Shown one piece after another: positions 8,915-14,688 of a stretch of DNA of 31,070 bases (positions are counted from its first letter, which is position 1; every line of letters starts with the position of its first letter). Source of the DNA: an uncultured Actinomycetes bacterium (lineage in GTDB: Bacteria > Actinomycetota > Actinomycetes > S36-B12); NCBI GenBank assembly GCA_937902285.1, contig CALGTB010000100.1, forward strand, positions 1-31,070. Direction: 5' to 3'. Below the pieces are notes generated by a model, which was not told the DNA's origin, searched no databases, and saw nothing but the letters and a program-made list of their open reading frames with translations. The translations under genes were made by a program, and so were the position numbers.

Positions 8915-9469
8915 CTACTCCGGCTGCGGTGCGGCGGCCTCGGCGGCCACGGCGTCGGCAGCGGCCTCGGTGGCGGCCGTCGCCTCGTTGGCCTCGGAGT
9001 ACTCCTCGGCCTTGTGCTCCGCGTCCGACACGGCGTGCTTGGCGGCCTCGGTGGGGTCCTCGCCCAGGGCGACGGCCTCCTCGAGCGCCTGCACCGCGGA
9101 CGCGGCGTCCATGCCGGCCTCCTCGGCGGCGGCGGTGGCGGCCTTGATCGCGTCGGCCATGGCGCCGCGCTCGGCTGCCTCGTCCTTGCTGATGATCACG
9201 AGGTCGATGTGCTCGAGGTTGCGACGGACCGGGTCGCGCTGGATGTCGCGCGGCTTGACGAGCACGGTGCTGCCGTCGAACGTGACCGACAGCACGACGC
9301 GCGGCTTGCGCAGCGCGAGGTTGAGATCGTGCTCCGGCAGGGCGACGTGGACCAGCTCGGTTCCGGCGCCGTAGATCACGGCGGGGATGTTGCCCTCGCG
9401 GCGGATCCGGCGGGCGGCTCCCTTGCCGAAGTCGGAGCGGGAGACGGCGGTCATGGCAACGGTGGTCAC
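8915..9469 (-). CDS. rplY: Ribosomal protein bL25 / general stress protein Ctc, without the usual C-terminal domain
   Basis: bL25 binds 5S rRNA in the large subunit. Residues 1-95 are a clear L25 domain: 'SRSDFGKGAARRIRREG', 'IPAVIYGAG', 'KPRDIQRDPVRRNLEHIDLV'. Most actinobacterial copies continue with a beta-rich TL5/Ctc domain starting around 'VxVPVxVxGE'. Here residues about 98-184 are instead an Ala/Glu-rich helical, acidic tail (AATAAAEEAGMDAASAVQ, ending AAAPQPE) in which I cannot find that domain. The start is GTG at 9469, with AGGAG eight bases upstream; an in-frame ATG follows five codons later. The gene sits 163 bases after prs and directly before pth. The preceding gap can fold in a way that may control initiation (separate entry). 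Confidence 0.9.
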   Translation of the reverse strand: MTTVAMTAVSRSDFGKGAARRIRREGNIPAVIYGAGTELVHVALPEHDLNLALRKPRVVLSVTFDGSTVLVKPRDIQRDPVRRNLEHIDLVIISKDEAAERGAMADAIKAATAAAEEAGMDAASAVQALEEAVALGEDPTEAAKHAVSDAEHKAEEYSEANEATAATEAAADAVAAEAAAPQPE

Positions 9470-9476
9470 TTCAAGA

Positions 9477-9573
9477 ACTCCTCGGGTCTACGTCGGTCAC
9501 CTCGGCAACGCTGGTGGGCGCCGACCACGTCGATCACGGTGCTGGGAGCACACCCTCGCCGAGGAGTGACGAC
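9477..9573 (-). promoter_or_regulatory. Possible two-state RNA leader of rplY (anti-Shine-Dalgarno switch)
   Basis: On the minus strand the segment CCTCGGC (9564-9558) is perfectly complementary to GCCGAGG (9506-9500). The stem extends outward through GTCA/TGAC (9570-9567 with 9499-9496, after a 2-base bulge) and GTC/GAC (9573-9571 with 9494-9492, after a 1-base bulge). Small hairpins lie inside it, for example GTGCT-ccc-AGCAC at 9551-9539. The overlapping segment ACTCCTCGG (9567-9559) is also perfectly complementary over nine bases to CCGAGGAGT (9485-9477), which contains the AGGAG of rplY. The two pairings exclude each other. The pairings are seen in the sequence; a regulatory role is inference, and no known riboswitch class is recognised. 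Confidence 0.4.
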
Positions 9574-9579
9574 AGTCTA
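9574..9579 (-). promoter_or_regulatory. Possible -10 box upstream of rplY
   Basis: TAGACT on the minus strand is a fair -10 hexamer. A start about seven bases downstream would fall near 9567, at the 5' edge of the switch segment. No convincing -35 is visible at normal spacing, and co-transcription with prs is also possible. Confidence 0.3.
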
Positions 9580-9599
9580 CCCCGTCATCAGCGGGCTCT

Positions 9600-9623
9600 C
9601 GCACGGACTCCCGCACGGCCTCC
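9600..9623. repeat. Two tandem 12-base units between prs and rplY
   Basis: CGCACGGACTCC (9600-9611) is followed directly by CGCACGGCCTCC (9612-9623), 11 of 12 bases identical. With the nearby GCGGG/CCCGC pair (9591-9595 and 9610-9614) it could form a weak hairpin after prs. No function is evident. Confidence 0.5.
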
Positions 9624-9632
9624 CGCGACCAC

Positions 9633-10634
9633 CTAGTGCGACGACGCCTCCGGGTCGTTCGGGGCGTCCTCGAACATGCTCGTGACCGAGCCGTCGGTGA
9701 ACACCTCGGTGATCGCCTTGGCCAGGATCGGGGCGATCGACAGGATCGTCAGCTTGTCGAAGCGCTTCTCGTCGGCGATCGGCAGCGTGTTGGTGACGAT
9801 GACCTCGGAGATCTGCGAGGCGGCGAGGCGCTCGCGGGCAGGGTCGCTGAGGATCCCGTGGGTCGCGGCCACGATCACGTCGGCGGCGCCGTTCTCGAAG
9901 AGGGTCTCGGCCGCCTTCACGATCGTCCCTCCGGTGTCGATCATGTCGTCGACCAGGACGCACACGCGGCCGCGCACGTCGCCGACGACCTCGAGGACCC
10001 GCACCTGGTTGGGGACGTCGGGGTCGCGGCGCTTGTGGATGATGGCGAGCGGGGCACCGAGCACGTCGGTCCAGCGCTCGGCGACGCGCACCCGGCCCGC
10101 GTCGGGCGACACCACGGTGATGTCCTCCCGCGGGATGCGATCGGCCACGTGCTTGGCCAGCAGCGGCATGGCGAACAGGTGGTCGACGGGACCGTCGAAG
10201 AAGCCCTGGATCTGCGAGGTGTGCAGGTCGACGGTCATCAGCCGGTCGGCCCCGGCGGTCTTGAACAGGTCGGCCATCAGCCGCGCGGAGATCGGCTCAC
10301 GGCCGCGGTGCTTCTTGTCCTGCCGCGCGTATCCGTAGAACGGCATGATGACGGTGATGCGCTTGGCTGACGCCCGCTTGAGCGCGTCGACCATGATCAG
10401 CTGCTCCATGATCCAGGTGTTGATCGGCGTCGTGTGGCTCTGGAGCACGAACGCGTCGGTGCCCCGGACCGACTCCTTGAACCGGATGAAGATCTCGCCG
10501 TTGGCGAAGTCGTAGGCCGTCGTCGGGGAGATGGGGATCCCCAGCTGGGCGGCGACCTCGTCGGCCAGCTCCGGGTAGGAGCGACCCGCGAGCAGGACCA
10601 GCCTCTTCTGGGTCGGGACAGTCAGGTCGGACAC
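9633..10634 (-). CDS. prs: Ribose-phosphate pyrophosphokinase (PRPP synthetase)
   Basis: Prs makes phosphoribosyl pyrophosphate from ribose 5-phosphate and ATP, feeding nucleotide, His, Trp and NAD synthesis (NadC in this window uses PRPP). The protein has 333 residues from the GTG at 10634. Motifs are FANGEIFIRFKESVRG (about 43-58), MPFYGYARQDKKHRGREPI (97-115), DLHTSQIQGFF (136-146), KRRD (201-204) and the PRPP loop DDMIDTGGT (229-237). The GTG has GGAG five bases upstream, overlapping the glmU stop (TAGGAG), with eight bases between the genes. The open frame continues upstream through glmU, but that part has no Prs sequence. Confidence 0.97.
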   Translation of the reverse strand: MSDLTVPTQKRLVLLAGRSYPELADEVAAQLGIPISPTTAYDFANGEIFIRFKESVRGTDAFVLQSHTTPINTWIMEQLIMVDALKRASAKRITVIMPFYGYARQDKKHRGREPISARLMADLFKTAGADRLMTVDLHTSQIQGFFDGPVDHLFAMPLLAKHVADRIPREDITVVSPDAGRVRVAERWTDVLGAPLAIIHKRRDPDVPNQVRVLEVVGDVRGRVCVLVDDMIDTGGTIVKAAETLFENGAADVIVAATHGILSDPARERLAASQISEVIVTNTLPIADEKRFDKLTILSIAPILAKAITEVFTDGSVTSMFEDAPNDPEASSH

Positions 10635-10642
10635 CGATTCTC

Positions 10643-12112
10643 CTACGCTGGTCGGGTTGGGTTGTCGTGCTCTGGTCCGTCGGCCCGGGCGGCCGCCTCC
10701 GCTGCCGCCGAGCCGGGGCGCTTGCGGGCGACCCAGCCCTCGATGTTGCGCTGACGAGCGCGCCCCACCGCCATGGCGCCCGGCGGGACGTCGTCGGTGA
10801 TGACCGAGCCGGCGGCCGTGTAGGCGCCGTCGCCGATGGTCACCGGCGCCACGAGCATGCTGTCGCTGCCGATGCGCACGTGGTCGCCGACCCTCGTGCG
10901 GTGCTTGGCGACGCCGTCGTAGTTGACCACCACGGTCGCCGCCCCGATGTTGGTGCCCTCGCCGATGTCCGCGTCGCCCACGTAGGACAGGTGCGGCACC
11001 TTCGCGCCATCGCCGACCACGGAGTTCTTGATCTCGACGAACGCTCCGGCCTTCGTCGACGACCCGAGGACCGTGCCGGGTCGCAGGTAGGTGAAGGGCC
11101 CGACCCTGCTGCCCGATCCGATGACCGCGAGCTCGGCCCAGGTGTGGATCACCTCGGCGCGCTCGCCCACCTCGCAGGCCGTCAGCGTCGTGCCCGGACC
11201 GAGGATCGCGCCGGTGGCCACCGAGGTCGGGCCGCGCAGCGTCACGTTGGGGCGGATCGTGACGTCGGGCTCGAGGTCGACGTCGACGTCGAGCCACGTG
11301 CTCGCCGGATCGAGGATGGCGACGCCGCCGCGCATCCAGGCGGCATTGATGCGGTCGCGCATGATCGCGGCCGCCTCCGCGAGCTGCAGCCGGTCATTGA
11401 CGCCGAGGATCTCGGAGGGGTCCGCGCAGAGCGAGGCGGACACGGTGTCGCCGTCGCGGCGCAGCAGGCCCAGCACGTCGGTGAGGTACTCCTCGCCCTG
11501 CGCGTTGTCGGTCGTGAGGCCGGCCAGGCTCTCGGCGAGCCGGTCGGCGGCGAAGGCGTACATCCCCGAGTTGATCTCGTCGATGCCGCGCTGCGCCTCG
11601 GTCGCGTCCTTGTCCTCGACGATGGCCGACACCGATCCGTCGGGATCGCGCACGATGCGGCCGTAGCCGGTGGGGTCGTCGAGGCGCGCGGTGAGCACGG
11701 TGGCGGAGGCCCCGGTGTCGCCGTGCTCGAGCAGCAGGCCGACGAGCGTGCCGCCCGTGAGCAGCGGGGTGTCGCCGGTGAGCACCACGATCGGCCCGTC
11801 GGATGTCGGGATGCCTCGGGCGGCGAGGTCCTCCAGGGCGACGCGCACCGCATGACCGGTGCCGCCCTGGCGCTCCTGCACGACCGTCAGCGCCCAGGGC
11901 GCGATCTCCTCGACATGCGCCGTGACCTCGTCGCGGCCGTGCCCGACGACGACCATGAGGTGCTGCGGCTCGATGGCGCTCGCTGCCTCGATCACGTGGC
12001 CGAGCAGCGATCGTCCGGCCACAGGGTGCAGGACCTTGGGCGTGGCGGACTTCATCCGCTTTCCCTCGCCGGCCGCAAGGATCACGACGACGGACGGACG
12101 AGCGCTGGTCAC
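10643..12112 (-). CDS. glmU: Bifunctional UDP-N-acetylglucosamine pyrophosphorylase / glucosamine-1-phosphate N-acetyltransferase
   Basis: GlmU makes UDP-GlcNAc for peptidoglycan in two steps. The 489-residue protein has the uridyltransferase motif ILAAGEGKRMKS (about 11-22), QGGTGHAV (about 82-89), LTGDTPLL and INSGMYAF. The C-terminal left-handed beta-helix acetyltransferase domain shows YLRPGT, KNSVVGDGAKVPHLSYVGD and GAATVVVNYDG. An Ala/Pro-rich tail ends the protein. The start is GTG at 12112 with GAGGA about seven bases upstream. It heads the minus-strand run and is probably expressed from its own promoter (12175-12203). The next gene upstream on the same strand is tRNA-Gln, an arrangement seen in other actinobacteria. 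Confidence 0.97.
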   Translation of the reverse strand: MTSARPSVVVILAAGEGKRMKSATPKVLHPVAGRSLLGHVIEAASAIEPQHLMVVVGHGRDEVTAHVEEIAPWALTVVQERQGGTGHAVRVALEDLAARGIPTSDGPIVVLTGDTPLLTGGTLVGLLLEHGDTGASATVLTARLDDPTGYGRIVRDPDGSVSAIVEDKDATEAQRGIDEINSGMYAFAADRLAESLAGLTTDNAQGEEYLTDVLGLLRRDGDTVSASLCADPSEILGVNDRLQLAEAAAIMRDRINAAWMRGGVAILDPASTWLDVDVDLEPDVTIRPNVTLRGPTSVATGAILGPGTTLTACEVGERAEVIHTWAELAVIGSGSRVGPFTYLRPGTVLGSSTKAGAFVEIKNSVVGDGAKVPHLSYVGDADIGEGTNIGAATVVVNYDGVAKHRTRVGDHVRIGSDSMLVAPVTIGDGAYTAAGSVITDDVPPGAMAVGRARQRNIEGWVARKRPGSAAAEAAARADGPEHDNPTRPA

Positions 12113-12133
12113 ATCTGGTCCTCAGCGGATCGG

Positions 12134-12150
12134 GCGAGGATACGCCTCGC
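12134..12150 (-). promoter_or_regulatory. Perfect 6-base hairpin in the glmU leader
   Basis: GCGAGG-ATACG-CCTCGC is a perfect 6-bp stem with a 5-base loop, about 20-40 bases before the glmU start. On the minus strand the loop also includes part of TATCCT, a possible -10 box. It could be an operator or an RNA hairpin; nothing decides between these. Confidence 0.3.
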
Positions 12151-12174
12151 GACGGCCGGGGAAGGCGTGCTCAC

Positions 12175-12203
12175 CCTATCGACCGCGGGAACGGGGAGTC
12201 CAA
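12175..12203 (-). promoter_or_regulatory. Candidate glmU promoter
   Basis: On the minus strand TTGGAC (-35, 12203-12198) is followed after 17 bases by GATAGG (-10, 12180-12175). It lies 63 bases before the glmU start codon. The -10 is imperfect. Confidence 0.4.
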
Positions 12204-12247
12204 GGAGTAGGCGGGTCGGCCGCCGCCGAGGCGTAGGCTCGGCTGGC

Positions 12248-12820
12248 GTGGTGCACCTGAGACCGGGCCGGTCCGTCCTCGTCGCCGCATCGCTGGTCTA
12301 TGCCACGGTCCTCGTCGCCGCCACGACCCTCCCGCTGCCGTCCTCGGACGAGGTCGCCTGCCAGTCCCCCGCGTCGTCGCAGTGGCTCATGGTCCCGGGC
12401 GACATGCTCGGGGACGCGGCACGCGCCCTCGTGCAGACCGGCCTGCTGTCGCCGACGACCCGCTACGAGCTGGGCCTGGCCGTCGGCAACATCCTGCTGT
12501 TCGCGCCGCTCGGCCTCCTCGTCGCCATCGGGGCGCGGCGGGGTCCGGTCGTCACCGCCGTCCTCGCGCTGGGCGCGTCGATGGTGCTCGAGACGCTCCA
12601 GCTCACCGGGCTCCTCGGGCTCTACCCCTGCGCCTACCGCCAGGCGGACCTGGACGACGTGCTCATGAACACCGTCGGGGCCCTGCTGGGCTGGGTGATC
12701 GGGGCGGTCCTGCGAGCTCCCGGGGATGGAATCGAACCATCGTTGACGGATTCAAAGTCCGCTGTCCTGCCGCTAGACGACCCGGGACCGGCGCAGCCTT
12801 CGGCGCATGCCGAACCTTAG
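12248..12820 (+). CDS. VanZ-like family membrane protein, 3' end antisense to tRNA-Gln
   Basis: This 190-residue hydrophobic protein has VanZ-family signatures: 'GNILLFAPLGLLVAIG', 'LETLQLTG' and 'ADLDDVLMNTVGALLGW'. Hydrophobic stretches near residues 12-28, 78-95, 97-113 and 138-154 fit four membrane helices. The family is poorly characterised; some members lower teicoplanin binding at the cell surface. The start is GTG at 12248 or the next GTG at 12251; no clear Shine-Dalgarno is visible, and TAGGCT eight bases upstream could be a -10 for a leaderless message. There is no stop at the natural end of the domain (about 12714). The last 35 codons, beginning APGDGIEPS, are the complement of the tRNA-Gln gene and its leader. 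Confidence 0.75.
   Translation: MVHLRPGRSVLVAASLVYATVLVAATTLPLPSSDEVACQSPASSQWLMVPGDMLGDAARALVQTGLLSPTTRYELGLAVGNILLFAPLGLLVAIGARRGPVVTAVLALGASMVLETLQLTGLLGLYPCAYRQADLDDVLMNTVGALLGWVIGAVLRAPGDGIEPSLTDSKSAVLPLDDPGPAQPSAHAEP
12718..12787 (-). tRNA. tRNA-Gln (anticodon TTG)
   Basis: The minus strand folds as a 70-base cloverleaf. The acceptor stem is TCCCGGG/CCCGGGA. The D arm is GTCT-AGCGGCA-GGAC. The anticodon stem GCGGA/TCCGT holds the loop CTTTGAA with anticodon TTG. The T arm is GATGG-TTCGATT-CCATC. The 3' CCA is not encoded. It is convergent with, and fully inside, the end of the vanZ-like frame. No strong promoter could be read upstream. Confidence 0.95.
12799..12814 (+). terminator. Short hairpin at the end of the vanZ-like frame
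   Basis: TTCGGC-GCAT-GCCGAA forms a 6-bp stem with a 4-base loop, just before the vanZ-like stop and upstream of tRNA-Gln on the other strand. There is no T-run. It may be a weak terminator for the plus strand. Confidence 0.3.
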
Positions 12821-12861
12821 ACGGGCGGCGGTGAACGCTCGGCGAACTCCTGCGACGTGAC

Positions 12862-12891
12862 TTGACGCCCCTACCTACGCGACCGTAACCT
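12862..12891 (+). promoter_or_regulatory. Promoter of the desaturase-tetR operon
   Basis: TTGACG (12862-12867) and TAACCT (12886-12891) are separated by 18 bases. The -35 is strong and the -10 fair. It lies about 40 bases upstream of the desaturase start, and its -10 is inside the palindrome at 12876-12902. Confidence 0.6.
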
Positions 12892-12902
12892 ACGGAAGCG
12901 TA
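12876..12902. promoter_or_regulatory. 27-base nested palindrome, likely TetR-family operator
   Basis: The site reads TACGC-GA-CCGTA-ACC-TACGG-AA-GCGTA: an inner perfect CCGTA/TACGG and an outer perfect TACGC/GCGTA, broken only at the two-base steps. The half-site CGTAACC also occurs twice as a direct repeat (12884-12890 and 12899-12905). It covers the -10 of the promoter above. The TetR gene of the same operon is the natural candidate to bind it; this is inference. Confidence 0.6.
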
Positions 12903-12933
12903 ACCATGCGCGCCGGCGCCGTGAAGGAGCTCC

Positions 12934-13923
12934 ATGACAGCGATCCCCGAGACCCAGCAGCCGGCCCGTCCCATCGACGAGCCCGTGCAGCTCAACGGCC
13001 TGGGGATGCGCATCACCATCGGGTACTTCGTCGTCCTGCCGCTGCTGGCGGTGGCCCTCGCCATCCCCGTGGCCTGGGGCGGCTGGCTCTCGTGGGTCGA
13101 CGTGGCCCTCGTCGTGGTCATGTGGGTCGTGACCGCGCTCGGCATCACCGTCGGCTACCACCGCTTCTTCACCCACGGCTCGTTCAAGGCGAACCGCACG
13201 GTCAAGGTGACGCTCGCCGTCATGGGGTCGCTCGCCCTCGAGGGGTCGCTCGACCAGTGGGTCGCCGACCATCGCAAGCACCACAAGTTCTCCGACGAGG
13301 TCGGCGACCCGCACTCGCCGTGGCGGTTCGGCACGTCACGGCGCCAGGTCGCCAAGGGCCTCTACTACGCGCACGTGGGGTGGCTGTTCGACAAGGAGAA
13401 CACGTCCATCAAGAAGTACGCGCCGGACATCGCAGCCGACAACGACCTGCGCCTCATCTCCCGCTACTTCCCCGTGGTCGTCATCACCACGCTGTTCCTG
13501 CCGGCCCTCATCGGCGGGCTCGTGACGTGGTCCTGGATGGGCGCGCTCACCGCCTTCTTCTGGGCCGGCCTCGTCCGCATCGCCCTCGTCCACCACGTGA
13601 CGTGGTCGATCAACTCGATCTGCCACGTCTACGGCAAGCGCCCGTTCGAGTCCCGCGACCTGTCGAGCAACGTCGCCTGGCTGGCCATCCCCTCCATGGG
13701 CGAGTCGTGGCACAACCTGCACCACATCGACCAGACCTCGGCCCGTCACGGAGTCCTGCGCGGCCAGTTCGACGCGAGCGCCGAGGTCATCCGCCTCCTC
13801 GAGAAGCTGCACCTCGCGACCGACGTCCGCTGGCCCAAGCCCGAGCGCATCGCCGCGAAGCTCAAGGACCCGGCGATGCGACGACGCGTGCGCGGGCTCG
13901 CCGATGCGGAGGCGCGCGCATGA
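12934..13923 (+). CDS. Membrane fatty acid (acyl-CoA) desaturase
   Basis: This is a 329-residue integral membrane di-iron desaturase of the stearoyl-CoA/delta-9 type, which introduces a double bond into fatty acyl chains. The three histidine boxes are HRFFTH (76-81), HRKHH (113-117) and HNLHH (260-264); further histidines lie in HHVTWSINSICH (220-231). Membrane helices are visible near 29-49, 54-74, 180-198 and 200-218. AAGGAG lies four bases before the ATG at 12934. It is the first gene of an operon with the TetR regulator (ATGA overlap), behind a promoter with a palindromic operator. This suggests control of membrane fluidity in response to a lipid signal. The exact double-bond position is not proven by sequence. 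Confidence 0.92.
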   Translation: MTAIPETQQPARPIDEPVQLNGLGMRITIGYFVVLPLLAVALAIPVAWGGWLSWVDVALVVVMWVVTALGITVGYHRFFTHGSFKANRTVKVTLAVMGSLALEGSLDQWVADHRKHHKFSDEVGDPHSPWRFGTSRRQVAKGLYYAHVGWLFDKENTSIKKYAPDIAADNDLRLISRYFPVVVITTLFLPALIGGLVTWSWMGALTAFFWAGLVRIALVHHVTWSINSICHVYGKRPFESRDLSSNVAWLAIPSMGESWHNLHHIDQTSARHGVLRGQFDASAEVIRLLEKLHLATDVRWPKPERIAAKLKDPAMRRRVRGLADAEARA

Positions 13924-14684
13924 CCCCCGAGCCCGACGACGCCGTCGACCCCGAGCCGCTGCCCAGCAACGTGACCCCTCTGGCCGCGGCCGGCGGGGCC
14001 GTGCCCCGGCGAGAGGTGCGCCGCCCCGAGAGCCGCGAGCGCGTGCGCATGAGCGGCCAGGAGCGTCGCGAGCAGCTGCTCGACGTGGGCCGCCGGCTGT
14101 TCGCCGAGAAGGGCTTCGAGGCCGTCAGCGTCGAGGAGATCGCCGCCAAGGCGGGCGTGTCCAAGCCGGTCGTCTACGAGCACTTCGGCGGCAAGGAGGG
14201 CCTCTACGCCGTCGCCGTCGATCGTGAGATGGCCTACCTGCTTGACTCCATGATCAAGGCGCTGGGCGACGGCGGCGGCGAGGTCACCGCCCGCATCCTC
14301 CTCGAGCGCGCGGGCATGGCCCTCTTCGACTACATCGACCAGTACCCCGACGGCTTCCGCATCCTCGTGCGCGACGCCCCTGCCGCCCGCGATGACGAGG
14401 CCGCGGGCGTGGGGTTCACCGGCACCTTCGCCACCGTCATCGTCGATGTGGCCGCCAAGGTCACCGACCTGCTCGAGGACCAGTTCCGGGCGCACAACCT
14501 CAACCCCAAGTGGGCGCCGCTCTACGCCCAGATGCTCGTCGGCATGGTGGCCCAGACCGGTCAGTGGTGGCTCGACGTGCGCAAGCCCAAGAAGGACGAG
14601 GTCGTCTCGCACCTGGTCAACCTGGCGTGGAACGGGCTGCAGAACATGGAGGCCAAGCCCCGCCTGGTGATCAAGGAGCGCTGA
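13920..14684 (+). CDS. TetR family transcriptional regulator (FasR-like)
   Basis: This is a 254-residue TetR regulator with the DNA-binding helix-turn-helix at about residues 69-97 (VSVEEIAAKAGVSKPVVYEH, then FGGKEGLYAVAVDRE). The remainder is a helical ligand-binding domain. The first 43 residues are Pro/Arg-rich and disordered-looking. The ATG at 13920 overlaps the desaturase stop, but the ATG at 14049 (MSGQERREQ), giving 211 residues, is an alternative. The HTH region reminds me strongly of mycobacterial FasR (Rv3208), a regulator of fatty acid synthase that responds to acyl-CoA; this is from memory and unchecked. Its place after a desaturase and the palindrome upstream suggest it controls unsaturated fatty acid synthesis and its own expression. 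It ends four bases from the convergent MMPL gene. Confidence 0.85.
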   Translation: MTPEPDDAVDPEPLPSNVTPLAAAGGAVPRREVRRPESRERVRMSGQERREQLLDVGRRLFAEKGFEAVSVEEIAAKAGVSKPVVYEHFGGKEGLYAVAVDREMAYLLDSMIKALGDGGGEVTARILLERAGMALFDYIDQYPDGFRILVRDAPAARDDEAAGVGFTGTFATVIVDVAAKVTDLLEDQFRAHNLNPKWAPLYAQMLVGMVAQTGQWWLDVRKPKKDEVVSHLVNLAWNGLQNMEAKPRLVIKER

Positions 14685-14688
14685 GGCG

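Noticed and set aside
10667..12247. Plus-strand open frame running into the vanZ-like gene from inside glmU
   Set aside because: This part is antisense to glmU and shows no family signature; the VanZ protein begins near 12248.
12906..13919. Upstream part of a 592-codon plus-strand frame continuous with the TetR gene
   Set aside because: It overlaps the desaturase, which has all its histidine boxes in another frame. Only the part from 13920 is real.
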